Shown in pieces: positions 40,408 to 48,443 of a stretch of DNA of 64,000 nucleotides. Position 1 is the first letter of the stretch. Every line of letters starts with the position of its first letter. The stretch is from Microbacterium lacticum (GTDB lineage: Bacteria > Actinomycetota > Actinomycetes > Actinomycetales > Microbacteriaceae), in NCBI RefSeq assembly GCF_006716815.1, contig NZ_VFPS01000007.1:1-64000 (forward strand), given 5' to 3'. Under the pieces are notes generated by a model, which made no database searches, was not told where the DNA came from, and saw only the letters and a program-made list of their open reading frames with translations. The position numbers and the translations under genes are program-made.

Positions 40408-40708
40408 CCTCCCTCCTTCGCTACACCTCCGGCGCGTGAGCGCGCGGGCATGCGAGAGAGTCGACGGCCGACGCGGGGATGGATGCGCGGCGCGTCGACG
40501 GCCCCGGTCGGGGTGACTCTCTCGTGGCCCCGATCGGGGCGGCCCGGAAAGGCTCCGCGGATACTCGGCCCGGGAACGGGTGGGGCATCGCCGCAGGAGG
40601 CGATCGTCAGGAGACGGAGGGTCGACGGCTCAGCGCGAGATCACAGCGCGGCGTCGAAACCCTTCAACGGTCTTCCTCACACTCGGGACGGGGAACGCAT
40701 CGATTCTA
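40408..40708 (-). promoter_or_regulatory. Long 5' leader of the ABC-F gene with possible leader peptides and hairpins
   Basis: TAGAAT at 40703-40708 on the minus strand is a good -10 box; its -35 is weak. It would give a leader of about 290-320 nt before ABC-F. Short frames near the 5' end include GTG at about 40680 (MRKTVEGFRRRAVISR) and TTG at about 40667 preceded by GAGGAAG (MKGFDAAL). An inverted repeat follows at 40453-40524, and a strong AAGGAGGGAGG lies just before the first ATG. Leader peptides with alternative hairpins control several antibiotic-responsive ABC-F genes, so attenuation is possible here. Otherwise no gene is visible between 40408 and 40766. Confidence 0.45.
40453..40524. 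repeat. 72-bp element with 10-bp inverted ends in the ABC-F leader
   Basis: CGAGAGAGTC (40453-40462) pairs with GACTCTCTCG (40515-40524). Internally GTCGACGGCC occurs twice (from 40461 and from 40494). It could be a terminator or antiterminator stem in the ABC-F leader or a member of the palindromic repeats seen elsewhere in the window. Confidence 0.75.
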
Positions 40709-40766
40709 ACGGATGCCTCGCCGAAGCGACAGTCAGGCCCGTCGGCACCCCGGCCCGTGTGGGCCC

Positions 40767-41462
40767 TCACTCCCGCGCCGGAAGGGCGTCGAGCTGCTTG
40801 CCGAGAAAGGCGACGACGTCGGCGAGCTCCTCCTCCGACACGCTGTGCGTGAGGCCGGGGTAGACGCGCCCGCTCAGTTCGACGTGCCGCGGCAGCCAGT
40901 CGATCGTGTGCGCGACGCGCGCCGCGGGGATCACCTCGTCACGGGCCCCACGCCCCCAGAAGACCGGCGGGCGGAGCTCGGCCAGCTCGCCGTCGGTCGG
41001 CAGGTCGCCGTCGGCGACGAAGCCGGCGAGGTTGACGACGAACGCGAAGCGGCTCGGATCGAGCCGCAGCGCCTGCAGGGCGATGACCGAGCCCTGCGAG
41101 AATCCGAGGAGACCCACCGGCGTCGTGGCATCCGTCGCCCCGCGCAGCCACGCGGCGAATGCCTTGGCCGCCGCCGTGGCCGCGGTGGCGTCCGAAGCGT
41201 GCAGTCCCTCGATCGGGAACCACGACCAGCCGGGCGTCGGGAACGGCGGGGAGAGCGGGGCGCGCACGGCGGCGATCACGAACGCGGGCGGCAGGTACGG
41301 CGCGAGCGCGAAGAGGTCGTTCTCGTTCGAGCCGTAGCCGTGCAGCAGCACGAGCAGCGGTCGCCCGGCGCGCTCCTCGGGCGGCGCCGACCACAGCACG
41401 GCATCGTCGTCGAGCTGCGGCAGGTCGGCGCCCGGGCCGGTCTCACGCGGTGCATCGGTCAT
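40767..41462 (-). CDS. Alpha/beta hydrolase, phospholipase/carboxylesterase family
   Basis: A 231-residue serine hydrolase of the Abhydrolase_2 (YpfH/carboxylesterase) type. Seen are the oxyanion loop LLVLLHGYGSNENDLFALAPYLP, the nucleophile elbow LLGFSQGSVIAL, the acid in FWGRGARDEVIP and the His in PGLTHSVSEEELADVVAFL. It hydrolyses short-chain esters or lysophospholipid-like substrates in the cytoplasm. I chose the inner ATG at 41462 (MTDAPRE) because CAAGAT lies 6 nt upstream in the position of a leaderless -10, and the extra N-terminal residues from 41498 are unlike the family. Confidence 0.88.
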   Translation of the reverse strand: MTDAPRETGPGADLPQLDDDAVLWSAPPEERAGRPLLVLLHGYGSNENDLFALAPYLPPAFVIAAVRAPLSPPFPTPGWSWFPIEGLHASDATAATAAAKAFAAWLRGATDATTPVGLLGFSQGSVIALQALRLDPSRFAFVVNLAGFVADGDLPTDGELAELRPPVFWGRGARDEVIPAARVAHTIDWLPRHVELSGRVYPGLTHSVSEEELADVVAFLGKQLDALPARE

Positions 41463-41539
41463 GCCCACATCTTGACAGCCGGGTACGACGTCGCGCACGG
41501 ATGCCCCGTTCCGGGCGAGCTTCGGGGTATACAGGAGGC

Positions 41540-42226
41540 ATGGCCGTCCGCACCCCCGACCCCGATCCCGACGAGCGCGACGACGACGGGAACCCCCGCG
41601 ATCCGCTGCGCGGACTCGGCGGCGGCGCTGCCGGGGGTCTGGGCGCGGGCTCTCCGGGGCATCCTCTCGGCGACGGCTCGTTCGGCTCGCCCGCTCCGGG
41701 CAACGCCGCCAACCCCGGCTGGCTGACCGACGTCGAACTGGCCGAGGCGCGCCGGCGGCTCCCGATCCTCTACGTCGAGGCGATCCCCGTCCGCACCGAC
41801 GGCATGGGCCAGGTCACCCAGGTCGGCGTGCTGCTGCGCGCGACGCCGCTCGGCGAGATCACCCGCTCGATCGTCTCCGGCCGGGTGCGCTACGGCGAGA
41901 CCGTGCGCGACGCGCTGTTCCGCCATCTCGAGAACGACCTCGGGCCGATGGCGTTCCCGCTCCTCCCGCCGCAGCCGGTGCCGTTCACGGTGGCCGAGTA
42001 CTTCCCGATGCCGGGGCTGAGCGCCTTCCACGACGACCGCCAACACGCGGTGTCGCTCGCCTTCGTCGTGCCCGTCACCGGCACGTGCGAGCCGCGTCAG
42101 GACGCCCTCGAAGTGACCTGGATGACTCCCGAAGAGGCATCCTCGGACTCGCTCGCCGCCGAGATGGAGGGCGGCCGCTCGACCCTCGTGCGTCAGGCGC
42201 TCGCCTCGGTCGGCGCGTTGCGCTGA
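41540..42226 (+). CDS. NUDIX hydrolase-like protein (DUF4916)
   Basis: A 228-residue protein. The first ~55 residues are Gly/Ala/Pro-rich and probably disordered. From GWLTDVELAEARRRLPILYVEAIPVR onward it matches the DUF4916 branch of the NUDIX fold (VTQVGVLLRATPLGEITRSIVSGRVRYGETVRDALFRHLENDLGPMAFP). The GRVRYGETVRDALFRHLENDLG stretch sits where the NUDIX box would be but lacks several of its canonical Glu residues, so pyrophosphatase activity is doubtful. The ATG at 41540 has TATACA 6 nt upstream and AGGAGG too close to serve, so a leaderless start is likely. Confidence 0.8.
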   Translation: MAVRTPDPDPDERDDDGNPRDPLRGLGGGAAGGLGAGSPGHPLGDGSFGSPAPGNAANPGWLTDVELAEARRRLPILYVEAIPVRTDGMGQVTQVGVLLRATPLGEITRSIVSGRVRYGETVRDALFRHLENDLGPMAFPLLPPQPVPFTVAEYFPMPGLSAFHDDRQHAVSLAFVVPVTGTCEPRQDALEVTWMTPEEASSDSLAAEMEGGRSTLVRQALASVGALR

Positions 42227-42242
42227 CCGGCCCGCGGGCTGC

Positions 42243-42572
42243 GCTGAAAAGACGGCGACCGCACCACTGACGGTGCGCGTGACGGATGCCTCGCCGGCGA
42301 GGGCGGTGCTGTCGGCGGACAACTGGGACGGCGACGGACGGTACACCGTCGCCGCCGACCTGTGGTGGGGCACGAACGCCACGTCGTCCCGGTTCCTCGA
42401 GAACGGAGTCGAGGTGTCGTCGGGCAGCCTGACGGCGGCAACGCCGAACGCGCAGCGCGCGATGTTGCAGGTCTCCGGCAAGCCGAAGGGGACGAACGTC
42501 TACACGGTCGAGTTCCGAAATGCCGCCGGCGTCACCGTCAGCGCGCCCCTCTCGGTCGCGGTGACCCACTGA
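42243..42572 (+). pseudogene. Orphan C-terminal domain of a secreted glycoside hydrolase-like protein
   Basis: Reading upstream of the first possible start (GTG 42273), the frame continues into AEKTATAPLTVRV, which parallels the end of the domain itself (NAAGVTVSAPLSVAVTH). The domain body, ADNWDGDGRYTVAADLWWGTNATSSRFLENGVEV, is the repeat found at the C-terminus of many actinobacterial chitinases and other glycoside hydrolases, where it binds polysaccharide or forms an Ig-like spacer. Here there is no signal peptide and no catalytic part. It is most likely the end of a deleted secreted enzyme whose remainder was lost next to the NUDIX gene. A perfect hairpin follows the stop. Confidence 0.68.
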
Positions 42573-42573
42573 C

Positions 42574-42615
42574 CACGAGGCGCGGGGGCGCTTCCCGACG
42601 CCCCCGCGCCTCGTG
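42574..42615 (+). terminator. Perfect 17-bp hairpin terminator
   Basis: CACGAGGCGCGGGGGCG (42574-42590) pairs with CGCCCCCGCGCCTCGTG (42599-42615) around an 8-nt loop. It starts 1 bp after the stop codon of the orphan domain and lies just before the leaderless promoter of the M3 peptidase. Confidence 0.88.
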
Positions 42616-42650
42616 CCCACCCGGCCGTGCCCACCCGGCCGTGCCCACCC
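42614..42650 (+). repeat. 14-bp tandem repeat
   Basis: The unit GTGCCCACCCGGCC occurs twice and a third, imperfect copy (GTGCCCACCCCGCC) follows, directly after the terminator hairpin and just before the -10 box of the M3 peptidase gene. Confidence 0.75.
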
Positions 42651-42670
42651 CGCCGCGTAGGCTCGCCGGT

Positions 42671-44626
42671 ATGACTGCTCCCGCTCCGATCGTCTATCCG
42701 ACCGACCTCGACGGGTGGCGCGCGTTCGTCGCCGAACGGCCGGAGGCGGCGATCTCGCGGGTCGCCGACGTCGACGCGCGCCTCGGCCGCGCGGACGAGG
42801 ACGGGCTGGATGCTGCGGCACGCCTCGATCTCTGGAACGACGCCGACCTGGCACTCCGCCAGGCGACGAGCGAGGTTTATCTGCTGAGCGAGGCGCACCC
42901 GGACGCCTCGGTGCGGGGCGCCGCCGAGGAGCGCGTGCAGCAGCTCGAGACCCTCGCGTCCGGGCGACTGCTCGACCCGGCGCTGTTCGCACCGTTCGCC
43001 GCGGTCGACACCGACGAGGGCCGCGGACCCCTCGACGACGAACAGCGGCGCCTGCTCGACGAGGTGCTGCGCGACTTCCGTCGTGGCGGCGTCGACCTGC
43101 CGGAGGCGGAGCGCGCGCGGGTCCGGGCGCTCACCGAGCGCGAGACCGAGCTGAGCCTGGAGTTCTCGCGCAACCTGCGCGAGAGCAGGCGCGAGATCCG
43201 GGTGGCGCCGGAGGCGCTCGCCGGGCTTCCGCAGGACTTCATCGACGAGCACCCGCCCGGCGACGACGGCCTCGTCGTCCTCACGACCGACTATCCCGAC
43301 CTCATGCCGGTGCGGGAATACGCCACCGACCGGGCGACCCGCACCGCCATCGTCGCGGCGTACAACGACCTGGCCTGGCCCGAGAACGACGCCGTGCTCG
43401 CCGAACTGCTCGCCCTGCGCCAGGAGCTCGCGACGCTCCTCGGCTACGGCTCGTGGGCCGACTACGAGACCGAGACGCGCATGATCGGGCGCGGGGCCGG
43501 CGCCACCGGCGGCGGCGCGAGGATCGCCGAGTTCCTGGCGCGCCTCGACGAGGTGTCCGCCGCCGCGGCCGACGCGGAGTATCCCGTGCTGCTCGCGCGT
43601 CTGCGCGAAGACGAGCCCGAGGCATCCGAGGTCACCGTCGCCGACCTCTTCTACCTGCTCGGCGCACTCCGCCGTGAGCGTCACGACGTCGACGCGCAGC
43701 TGGTCCGCTCGTACTTCACCTTCGATCGGGTGCTGCCCGGGGTGCTCGCCACCACCGGCCGGCTGCTCGACGTCGAGTACGTGCCCGTCGACGTCCCCAC
43801 CTGGCACGCCGACGTGCACTCGTACGACGTGGTCCGGCAGGGAGAGGTGCTCGGCCGCATCCACCTCGACCTGCACCCGCGCGAGGGCAAGTACAACCAC
43901 GCCGCCTGCTTCGGCATCGCCCCGGGGATCACCGGTCGGGTCGTCCCCGAAGCGGCCCTGCTGTGCAACTTCTCCCGCGGGCTCATGACCCACGACGAGG
44001 TCACGACGTTCTTCCACGAGTTCGGCCACCTCGTGCACGACATCCTCGGCGGCCGGCAGCGCTTCGCCCGCTTCTCCGGCGTCGCGACCGAGTGGGACTT
44101 CGTCGAGGCGCCGAGCCAGCTGCTCGAGGAGTGGGCGTGGGATGCCGAGGTGCTGGCGACCTTCACCGCCGGTCCCGACGGCGAGCCGATCCCCGCCGAT
44201 CTCGTGGAGAAGATGGCCGTCGCCGACCGATTCGGACGTGCGCTGGAGGTGCGTCGCCAGCTCGGGCACGCGAACGTGTCGTATCACCTGCACGTCGACC
44301 GGCCGGCCGATCTGCAGGCGGCGACCGAGCACTGGTACCGCGTGACGTCGCCCGTGCGGCCGCTGCCCGGGCTGCACCCGTACGCCGGGTTCGGTCACCT
44401 CACCGGCTACGGCGCCTGCTACTACACGTATCAGTGGAGCCTCGTGATCGCCCGCGACCTGCTGTCGGGCTTCGGCGGCGACCTCATGGACCCGGAGGCC
44501 GCGACGCGGTATCGCCGCGAGATCCTCGAACCCGGCGGCAGCCGCGACGCCGGCGATCTCGTGGACGCCTTCCTCGGCCGGCCGTTCGCCTTCGACGCGT
44601 ATCGGGCGTGGCTGACCGGGGCGTGA
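42671..44626 (+). CDS. M3-family metallopeptidase (oligopeptidase)
   Basis: A 651-residue thimet-oligopeptidase-type zinc peptidase. The zinc motif HEFGH is at His449-Glu450-His453 (TTFFHEFGHLVHDILGG), with the third ligand in FVEAPSQLLEEWAWD. Other family blocks are LSLEFSRNLRESRREIRVAPEALAGLPQDFI, LLGYGSWADYETETRMI and FGHLTGYGACYYTYQWSLVIARDL. It degrades oligopeptides in the cytoplasm. TAGGCT at 42658-42663 stands 7 nt before the ATG with no Shine-Dalgarno, predicting a leaderless message. The C-terminal half is complete. Confidence 0.94.
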   Translation: MTAPAPIVYPTDLDGWRAFVAERPEAAISRVADVDARLGRADEDGLDAAARLDLWNDADLALRQATSEVYLLSEAHPDASVRGAAEERVQQLETLASGRLLDPALFAPFAAVDTDEGRGPLDDEQRRLLDEVLRDFRRGGVDLPEAERARVRALTERETELSLEFSRNLRESRREIRVAPEALAGLPQDFIDEHPPGDDGLVVLTTDYPDLMPVREYATDRATRTAIVAAYNDLAWPENDAVLAELLALRQELATLLGYGSWADYETETRMIGRGAGATGGGARIAEFLARLDEVSAAAADAEYPVLLARLREDEPEASEVTVADLFYLLGALRRERHDVDAQLVRSYFTFDRVLPGVLATTGRLLDVEYVPVDVPTWHADVHSYDVVRQGEVLGRIHLDLHPREGKYNHAACFGIAPGITGRVVPEAALLCNFSRGLMTHDEVTTFFHEFGHLVHDILGGRQRFARFSGVATEWDFVEAPSQLLEEWAWDAEVLATFTAGPDGEPIPADLVEKMAVADRFGRALEVRRQLGHANVSYHLHVDRPADLQAATEHWYRVTSPVRPLPGLHPYAGFGHLTGYGACYYTYQWSLVIARDLLSGFGGDLMDPEAATRYRREILEPGGSRDAGDLVDAFLGRPFAFDAYRAWLTGA

Positions 44627-44736
44627 CCGACAGGTGAGGCGACGCGCGAGGTGACTCGTGAGGCGGTCCCGATCGGGGCGCGACCGTGCCCCGATGAGCT
44701 CCAGCGCGAGGCCGCGGGAACACGCCGTCGTTCCGG

Positions 44737-44742
44737 TACGAT
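44737..44742 (+). promoter_or_regulatory. Putative -10 box for the DivIVA-like gene
   Basis: TACGAT at 44737-44742 fits the actinobacterial -10 consensus and lies about 75 nt upstream of the GTG at 44816. The -35 region is weak (GGGAACA nearby). The rest of the 189-bp gap shows no gene. Confidence 0.5.
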
Positions 44743-44815
44743 TCGTGGTGTCGGCTGACCCGAGCCGCCATCCCCACCCCGGCGCCTCCGGCGCCTGCCT
44801 CGAAGCGGAGTGCCC

Positions 44816-46159
44816 GTGTCCGACCTGCCCGAAAACCACGACAACGCCGGAGCGCGGGGCGCCGATGCAGACGATTCGTCGGTGTCGCCGTTCGACGAGC
44901 TGATGGCCGGTGCCGGCTCTGCGGCGGGGAGCAGCGCGGCGCGAACGAGCACCGGCGGTCAGGCGGAGTTCACGACGACGTTCCGCGGGTACGACAAGGC
45001 CGAGGTCGACGCGGCGATCGCCGAGCTCACCCGCCGGCAGAGCGGCAGCTCGGAGGAGCTCGCCCAGCTGAAGGACAAGTACCGCCGCGCGGCCGTCACG
45101 ATCAAGACGCACCTGTCGACCATCGACGAGCTCGAGGCGAAGCTGTCGAGCCTCGAGGCCGACCTCGCGGTCGAGCAGGCGCGCTCCACGAACGCCGAAG
45201 ACAAGGTGCAGACCCTCACCGACGAGCTCGTCAACGCCGCCGACGAGTCGACGAAGGGCCGTGAGCGCTTCGAAGAGGTGCTGCGGGTGGCCGAAGACCA
45301 GGCATCCGTCATCATCAAGAACGCCAGCGTGCAGGCCGACCGCCTGCTCGAGGCCGCCCGCGACGAGATCGCCGCGCAGCGCGCCGCCGCGCAGGCCGAC
45401 GCCGACACGCTGCGCTCGCAGGCCGAGACGGATGCCGCGCAGGCACGGCTGCGGATCGACACCGAGCTGACCGCGCACGGCGCGCAGCTCGAGCGCGAAG
45501 CCGCCCACGCCGCCGAGAAGGTGGCCCAGGCCGATCAGGAGGCCGCCGCGATCCGCACCGAGGCGGAGAAGGGCGCGGCGGCGCTGCGCTCCCTCGTCGC
45601 CCGGGAGAGCGAGCAGGCGCGTGCCGAGGCCGAAGACGCCGTGCGCGAGCAGCGGATGCGCGCCCTCGAGTTCGAAGAAGCGCTCACGCGCCGGCAGGAC
45701 GACGCGCAGCAGGAGTTCCTCATGCTGCACAACCAGGCCGTCGCGCACGCCGAGCGCATCACGAAGGACGCCAACGACCAGGTCGCCGCCTCGATCGAGC
45801 ACGCCCAGCGCATCACCGCGAAGGCCGACGACTTCGACAAGCTCATGCGGGCGCAGTCGCAGCAGCTCGAGGCTGACGCGAAGCTCCGCTCGCGCGAGAT
45901 CCTCGACCGCGCGAGCACGAAGGCGCAGAAGATCATCGACACGGTCACCCAGCACTCCCAGTCGGTGCTGCGCGACGCCGAGGACCGCACGCGGAACCTC
46001 CGCTGGCAGCAGCAGCAGCTGACGAGCTTCATGTCCGAGGTCAAGGAGCTCATGCGCTCGGAGGGCGCGGGCGACTCGGCCGCGGCCGTGATCGACGCGG
46101 CGGCTCCCGAGCCCGCACCGCTCACCGACTCCGGGTTCGACGAGACCACCGAGGCCTGA
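44816..46159 (+). CDS. DivIVA-domain coiled-coil protein
   Basis: A 447-residue protein. Residues ~55-85 contain the short DivIVA-type lead-in FTTTFRGYDKAEVDAAIAEL; most of the rest, from about 85 to 410, is a long, heptad-patterned coiled coil rich in Ala/Glu/Gln/Arg, resembling Scy/FilP or Wag31-related proteins that organise polar growth and septation in Actinobacteria. A low-complexity tail ends in FDETTEA. I chose GTG 44816 over GTG 44810: GGAG lies 5 nt upstream of 44816. Cytoskeletal role is inferred from the family. Converges with threonine aldolase across a hairpin. Confidence 0.85.
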   Translation: MSDLPENHDNAGARGADADDSSVSPFDELMAGAGSAAGSSAARTSTGGQAEFTTTFRGYDKAEVDAAIAELTRRQSGSSEELAQLKDKYRRAAVTIKTHLSTIDELEAKLSSLEADLAVEQARSTNAEDKVQTLTDELVNAADESTKGRERFEEVLRVAEDQASVIIKNASVQADRLLEAARDEIAAQRAAAQADADTLRSQAETDAAQARLRIDTELTAHGAQLEREAAHAAEKVAQADQEAAAIRTEAEKGAAALRSLVARESEQARAEAEDAVREQRMRALEFEEALTRRQDDAQQEFLMLHNQAVAHAERITKDANDQVAASIEHAQRITAKADDFDKLMRAQSQQLEADAKLRSREILDRASTKAQKIIDTVTQHSQSVLRDAEDRTRNLRWQQQQLTSFMSEVKELMRSEGAGDSAAAVIDAAAPEPAPLTDSGFDETTEA

Positions 46160-46178
46160 GCGGCGGACGGACCGGACA

Positions 46179-46199
46179 GCCCGGGCGCCCCGCCCGGGC
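46179..46199. terminator. GC hairpin between convergent genes
   Basis: GCCCGGGC (46179-46186) and GCCCGGGC (46192-46199) form an 8-bp stem with a 5-nt loop. It is located between the DivIVA-like gene (plus, ends 46159) and threonine aldolase (minus, ends 46236). No clear U tract. Confidence 0.6.
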
Positions 46200-46235
46200 C
46201 GGTGAGCCCGGCGGCCGCCGCCCCGCCCGCGCCGG

Positions 46236-47321
46236 TCAGGTGAGCCGGGCGAGCTCCGCCACGAACGCGTCGACGTCGGCCTCGGTCGTGTCGAACGAGC
46301 ACATCCAGCGCACCTCGTTGCGGCTGGCGTCCCAGTCGTAGAACCGGAACGCCGCGCGGAGGCGCTCGGCGACACCGTCGGGGAGCGTCGCGAACACGCC
46401 GTTCGACTGCGTCGGCTGCGTGAACGCGACGCCCGCGATCGACCCGTCGGCGAGGCCCGCCTCGACGCCGGCGCGCAGGCGCTGCGCCATTGCGTTAGCG
46501 TGCCGGGCGCTCCGCAGATACAGCTCTCCGGCGGGGTCGCTCGTCGGCTCGAGCAGGGCGATCAGCTGCGCCGAGATGAACCGCATCTTCGACGCGAGCT
46601 GCATGTTGAGCTTGCGCAGGAACAGCAGGCCGTCGGATGCCGCGGGGTCGAGCACCACGACGGCTTCGCCGCCCAGAGCGCCGATCTTCGTGCCGCCGAA
46701 GCTCAGCACGTCGACCCCGACGTCGGTCGTGAACGCGCGCAGCGGCAGGTCGAGGGCGGCCGCCGCGTTCGACAGTCGCGCCCCGTCGAGGTGCAGGCGC
46801 ATGCCCCGCTCGTGCGCGTGATCGGCGAGCGCGCGGATCTCGTCGGGCGTGTACAGCGTGCCGAGCTCGGTCGACTGCGTGATCGACACGACGAGCGGCT
46901 GCGCGCGGTGCTCGTCGCCCCAGCCCCACGCCTCGCGGTCGACGAGCTCGGGCGTCAGCTTGCCGTCGTCCGTGGGCACGTTCAGGATCTTGATCCCGGC
47001 CACGCGCTCGGGCGCCCCGCCCTCGTCGACGTTGATGTGGGCGGTGGATGCCGCGATGACCGCGCCCCAGCGGGGCAGCATCGACTGCAGCCCCGTGACG
47101 TTCGCGCCCGTGCCGTTGAAGACCGGAAAGGCCTGCGCGCCCGCACCGAAGTGGTGGGCGAACACCTCCTGCAGACGCGCCGTGTAGGCATCCTCGCCGT
47201 AGGCGATCTGATGGCCGTCGTTCGCCGCGGCGATCGCCGCGAGGATCTCGGGGTGGACGCCGGAGTAGTTGTCGCTCGCAAAGCCGCGCACGGCCGTGTC
47301 ATGCAGGGTGGTCACGGGCAT
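46236..47321 (-). CDS. Low-specificity threonine aldolase
   Basis: A 361-residue PLP-dependent fold-type I enzyme of the beta-eliminating lyase/threonine aldolase family, cleaving L-threonine to glycine and acetaldehyde. It opens with GFASDNYSGVHPEILAAIAAANDGHQIAYGEDAYT; the PLP lysine is in VLSFGGTKIGALGGEAVV, and RLHLDGARLSNAAAAL holds the cofactor Asp. The ATG at 47321 is only 2 nt from a TAGGCT box (47324-47329, minus strand), whereas the GTG at 47315 is 8 nt away. A leaderless start at the GTG is therefore at least as likely, shortening the protein by two residues. Confidence 0.92.
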   Translation of the reverse strand: MPVTTLHDTAVRGFASDNYSGVHPEILAAIAAANDGHQIAYGEDAYTARLQEVFAHHFGAGAQAFPVFNGTGANVTGLQSMLPRWGAVIAASTAHINVDEGGAPERVAGIKILNVPTDDGKLTPELVDREAWGWGDEHRAQPLVVSITQSTELGTLYTPDEIRALADHAHERGMRLHLDGARLSNAAAALDLPLRAFTTDVGVDVLSFGGTKIGALGGEAVVVLDPAASDGLLFLRKLNMQLASKMRFISAQLIALLEPTSDPAGELYLRSARHANAMAQRLRAGVEAGLADGSIAGVAFTQPTQSNGVFATLPDGVAERLRAAFRFYDWDASRNEVRWMCSFDTTEADVDAFVAELARLT

Positions 47322-47398
47322 CCAGCCTAGTTCGCGCGTCCGGGCACTGTCCGACGCCAGGGGTGTCCGATGTCGGAGGGCGGCGCTACCGTGTCGGC

Positions 47399-48443
47399 AT
47401 GTCCGAGGAGCCGGGGGAGAGCGTGCCGGAGGCGTCGGCAGCGGCCGCGCGCACGGTGCCGCCGAACGGCATGCGCACGTTCCTGCACGTGCTCGTCAAC
47501 ACCGCACGCGAACGCCAACGGACTCGTCGGCACCGTGGGCGGCCTCGCGTTCCTCGTCACGAGCGTGCTCTCCGGCTTCTCCGTGGGCCTCCTCGGCATG
47601 GGATGGACGCTCGCGATCGCGATCGGGCTGACCGTCGTCGCGCTCGTGCACCTGCTCGCGCTGCGCATCCCCGAGAAGGACCCGGAGCGAACGGGGAAGG
47701 CGGCGTTCGTCGACGTCCGCGGCGCGGTCGCGGCGATCCGCGCCGTTCCCGGACTGTTCGCCCTCATCATCTTCTCGACGTTCAACAACCTCATCGGCGG
47801 CGTGTACATGGCCCTCATGGCCCCGTACGGGCTGGAGCTGTTCCCCGTCGAGATCTGGGGCGTCGTCCTCGCCGTGTCGTCGACCGGCTTCATCATCGGC
47901 GGCGCCGTCGTCGCCGCGAAGGGCCTCGGCCGCAATCCCATCCGCACTCTGCTGCTCGCGGTCGCGCTGATGGGCGTGCTCGGCGCCGTCTTCACACTGC
48001 GCGACTGGTGGTGGCTCTACGCCGGCGGCATCTGGCTCTACATGATGCTCATCCCGGTCGTCGAGTCGGCCGAGCAGACGGTCATCCAGAAGGTCGTGCC
48101 GTTCGAGAAGCAGGGGCGCGTGTTCGGCGCCGCGACCGCGCTCGAGGTCTCGGCCGCGCCCATCACCTCGTTCCTCATCGCCCCGATCGCGCAGTTCTGG
48201 ATCATCCCGTACCTCGAGACCGACGTGGGCCGGCAGGCCTGGGGCTGGCTGCTCGGCGACGGCGAGGCGCGCGGCATCGCCCTCGTGTTCGTCTTCGCGG
48301 GCATCGCGATGGTGATCGCCGCGATCCTCGCCTCGACCGCCCGCACGCCCACCCGGTCCCGCGTCCGCGACGCAGGCGCGTGGGGGCGTGTCGAGTCAGG
48401 AGTGATCCGGATCAGTCCCCGAGCGGGATCACGGTGTCGTTGA
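47399..48443 (+). pseudogene. MFS transporter gene with N-terminal half deleted and frame lost
   Basis: From the ATG at 47399 (TACCGT 6 nt upstream, leaderless) the frame reads MSEEPGESVPEASAAA and MRTFLHVLVNT, the normal start of an MFS exporter, then changes near 47500-47512. In another frame the protein continues ANANGLVGTVGGLAFLVTSVLSGFSVGLLGMGW and through the C-terminal six membrane segments (FNNLIGGVYMALMAPYGLELFPVEIWGV, VQKVVPFEKQGRVFGAATALE) to 48443. About 150 residues, membrane segments 1 to 5, are missing. Neither part alone makes a transporter. The C-terminus overlaps the convergent SDR by 32 bp. Confidence 0.85.

Noticed and set aside
42500..46375. A 1291-codon minus-strand frame opposite the M3 peptidase and DivIVA-like genes
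   Set aside because: Same reasons: shadow of two well-supported genes.
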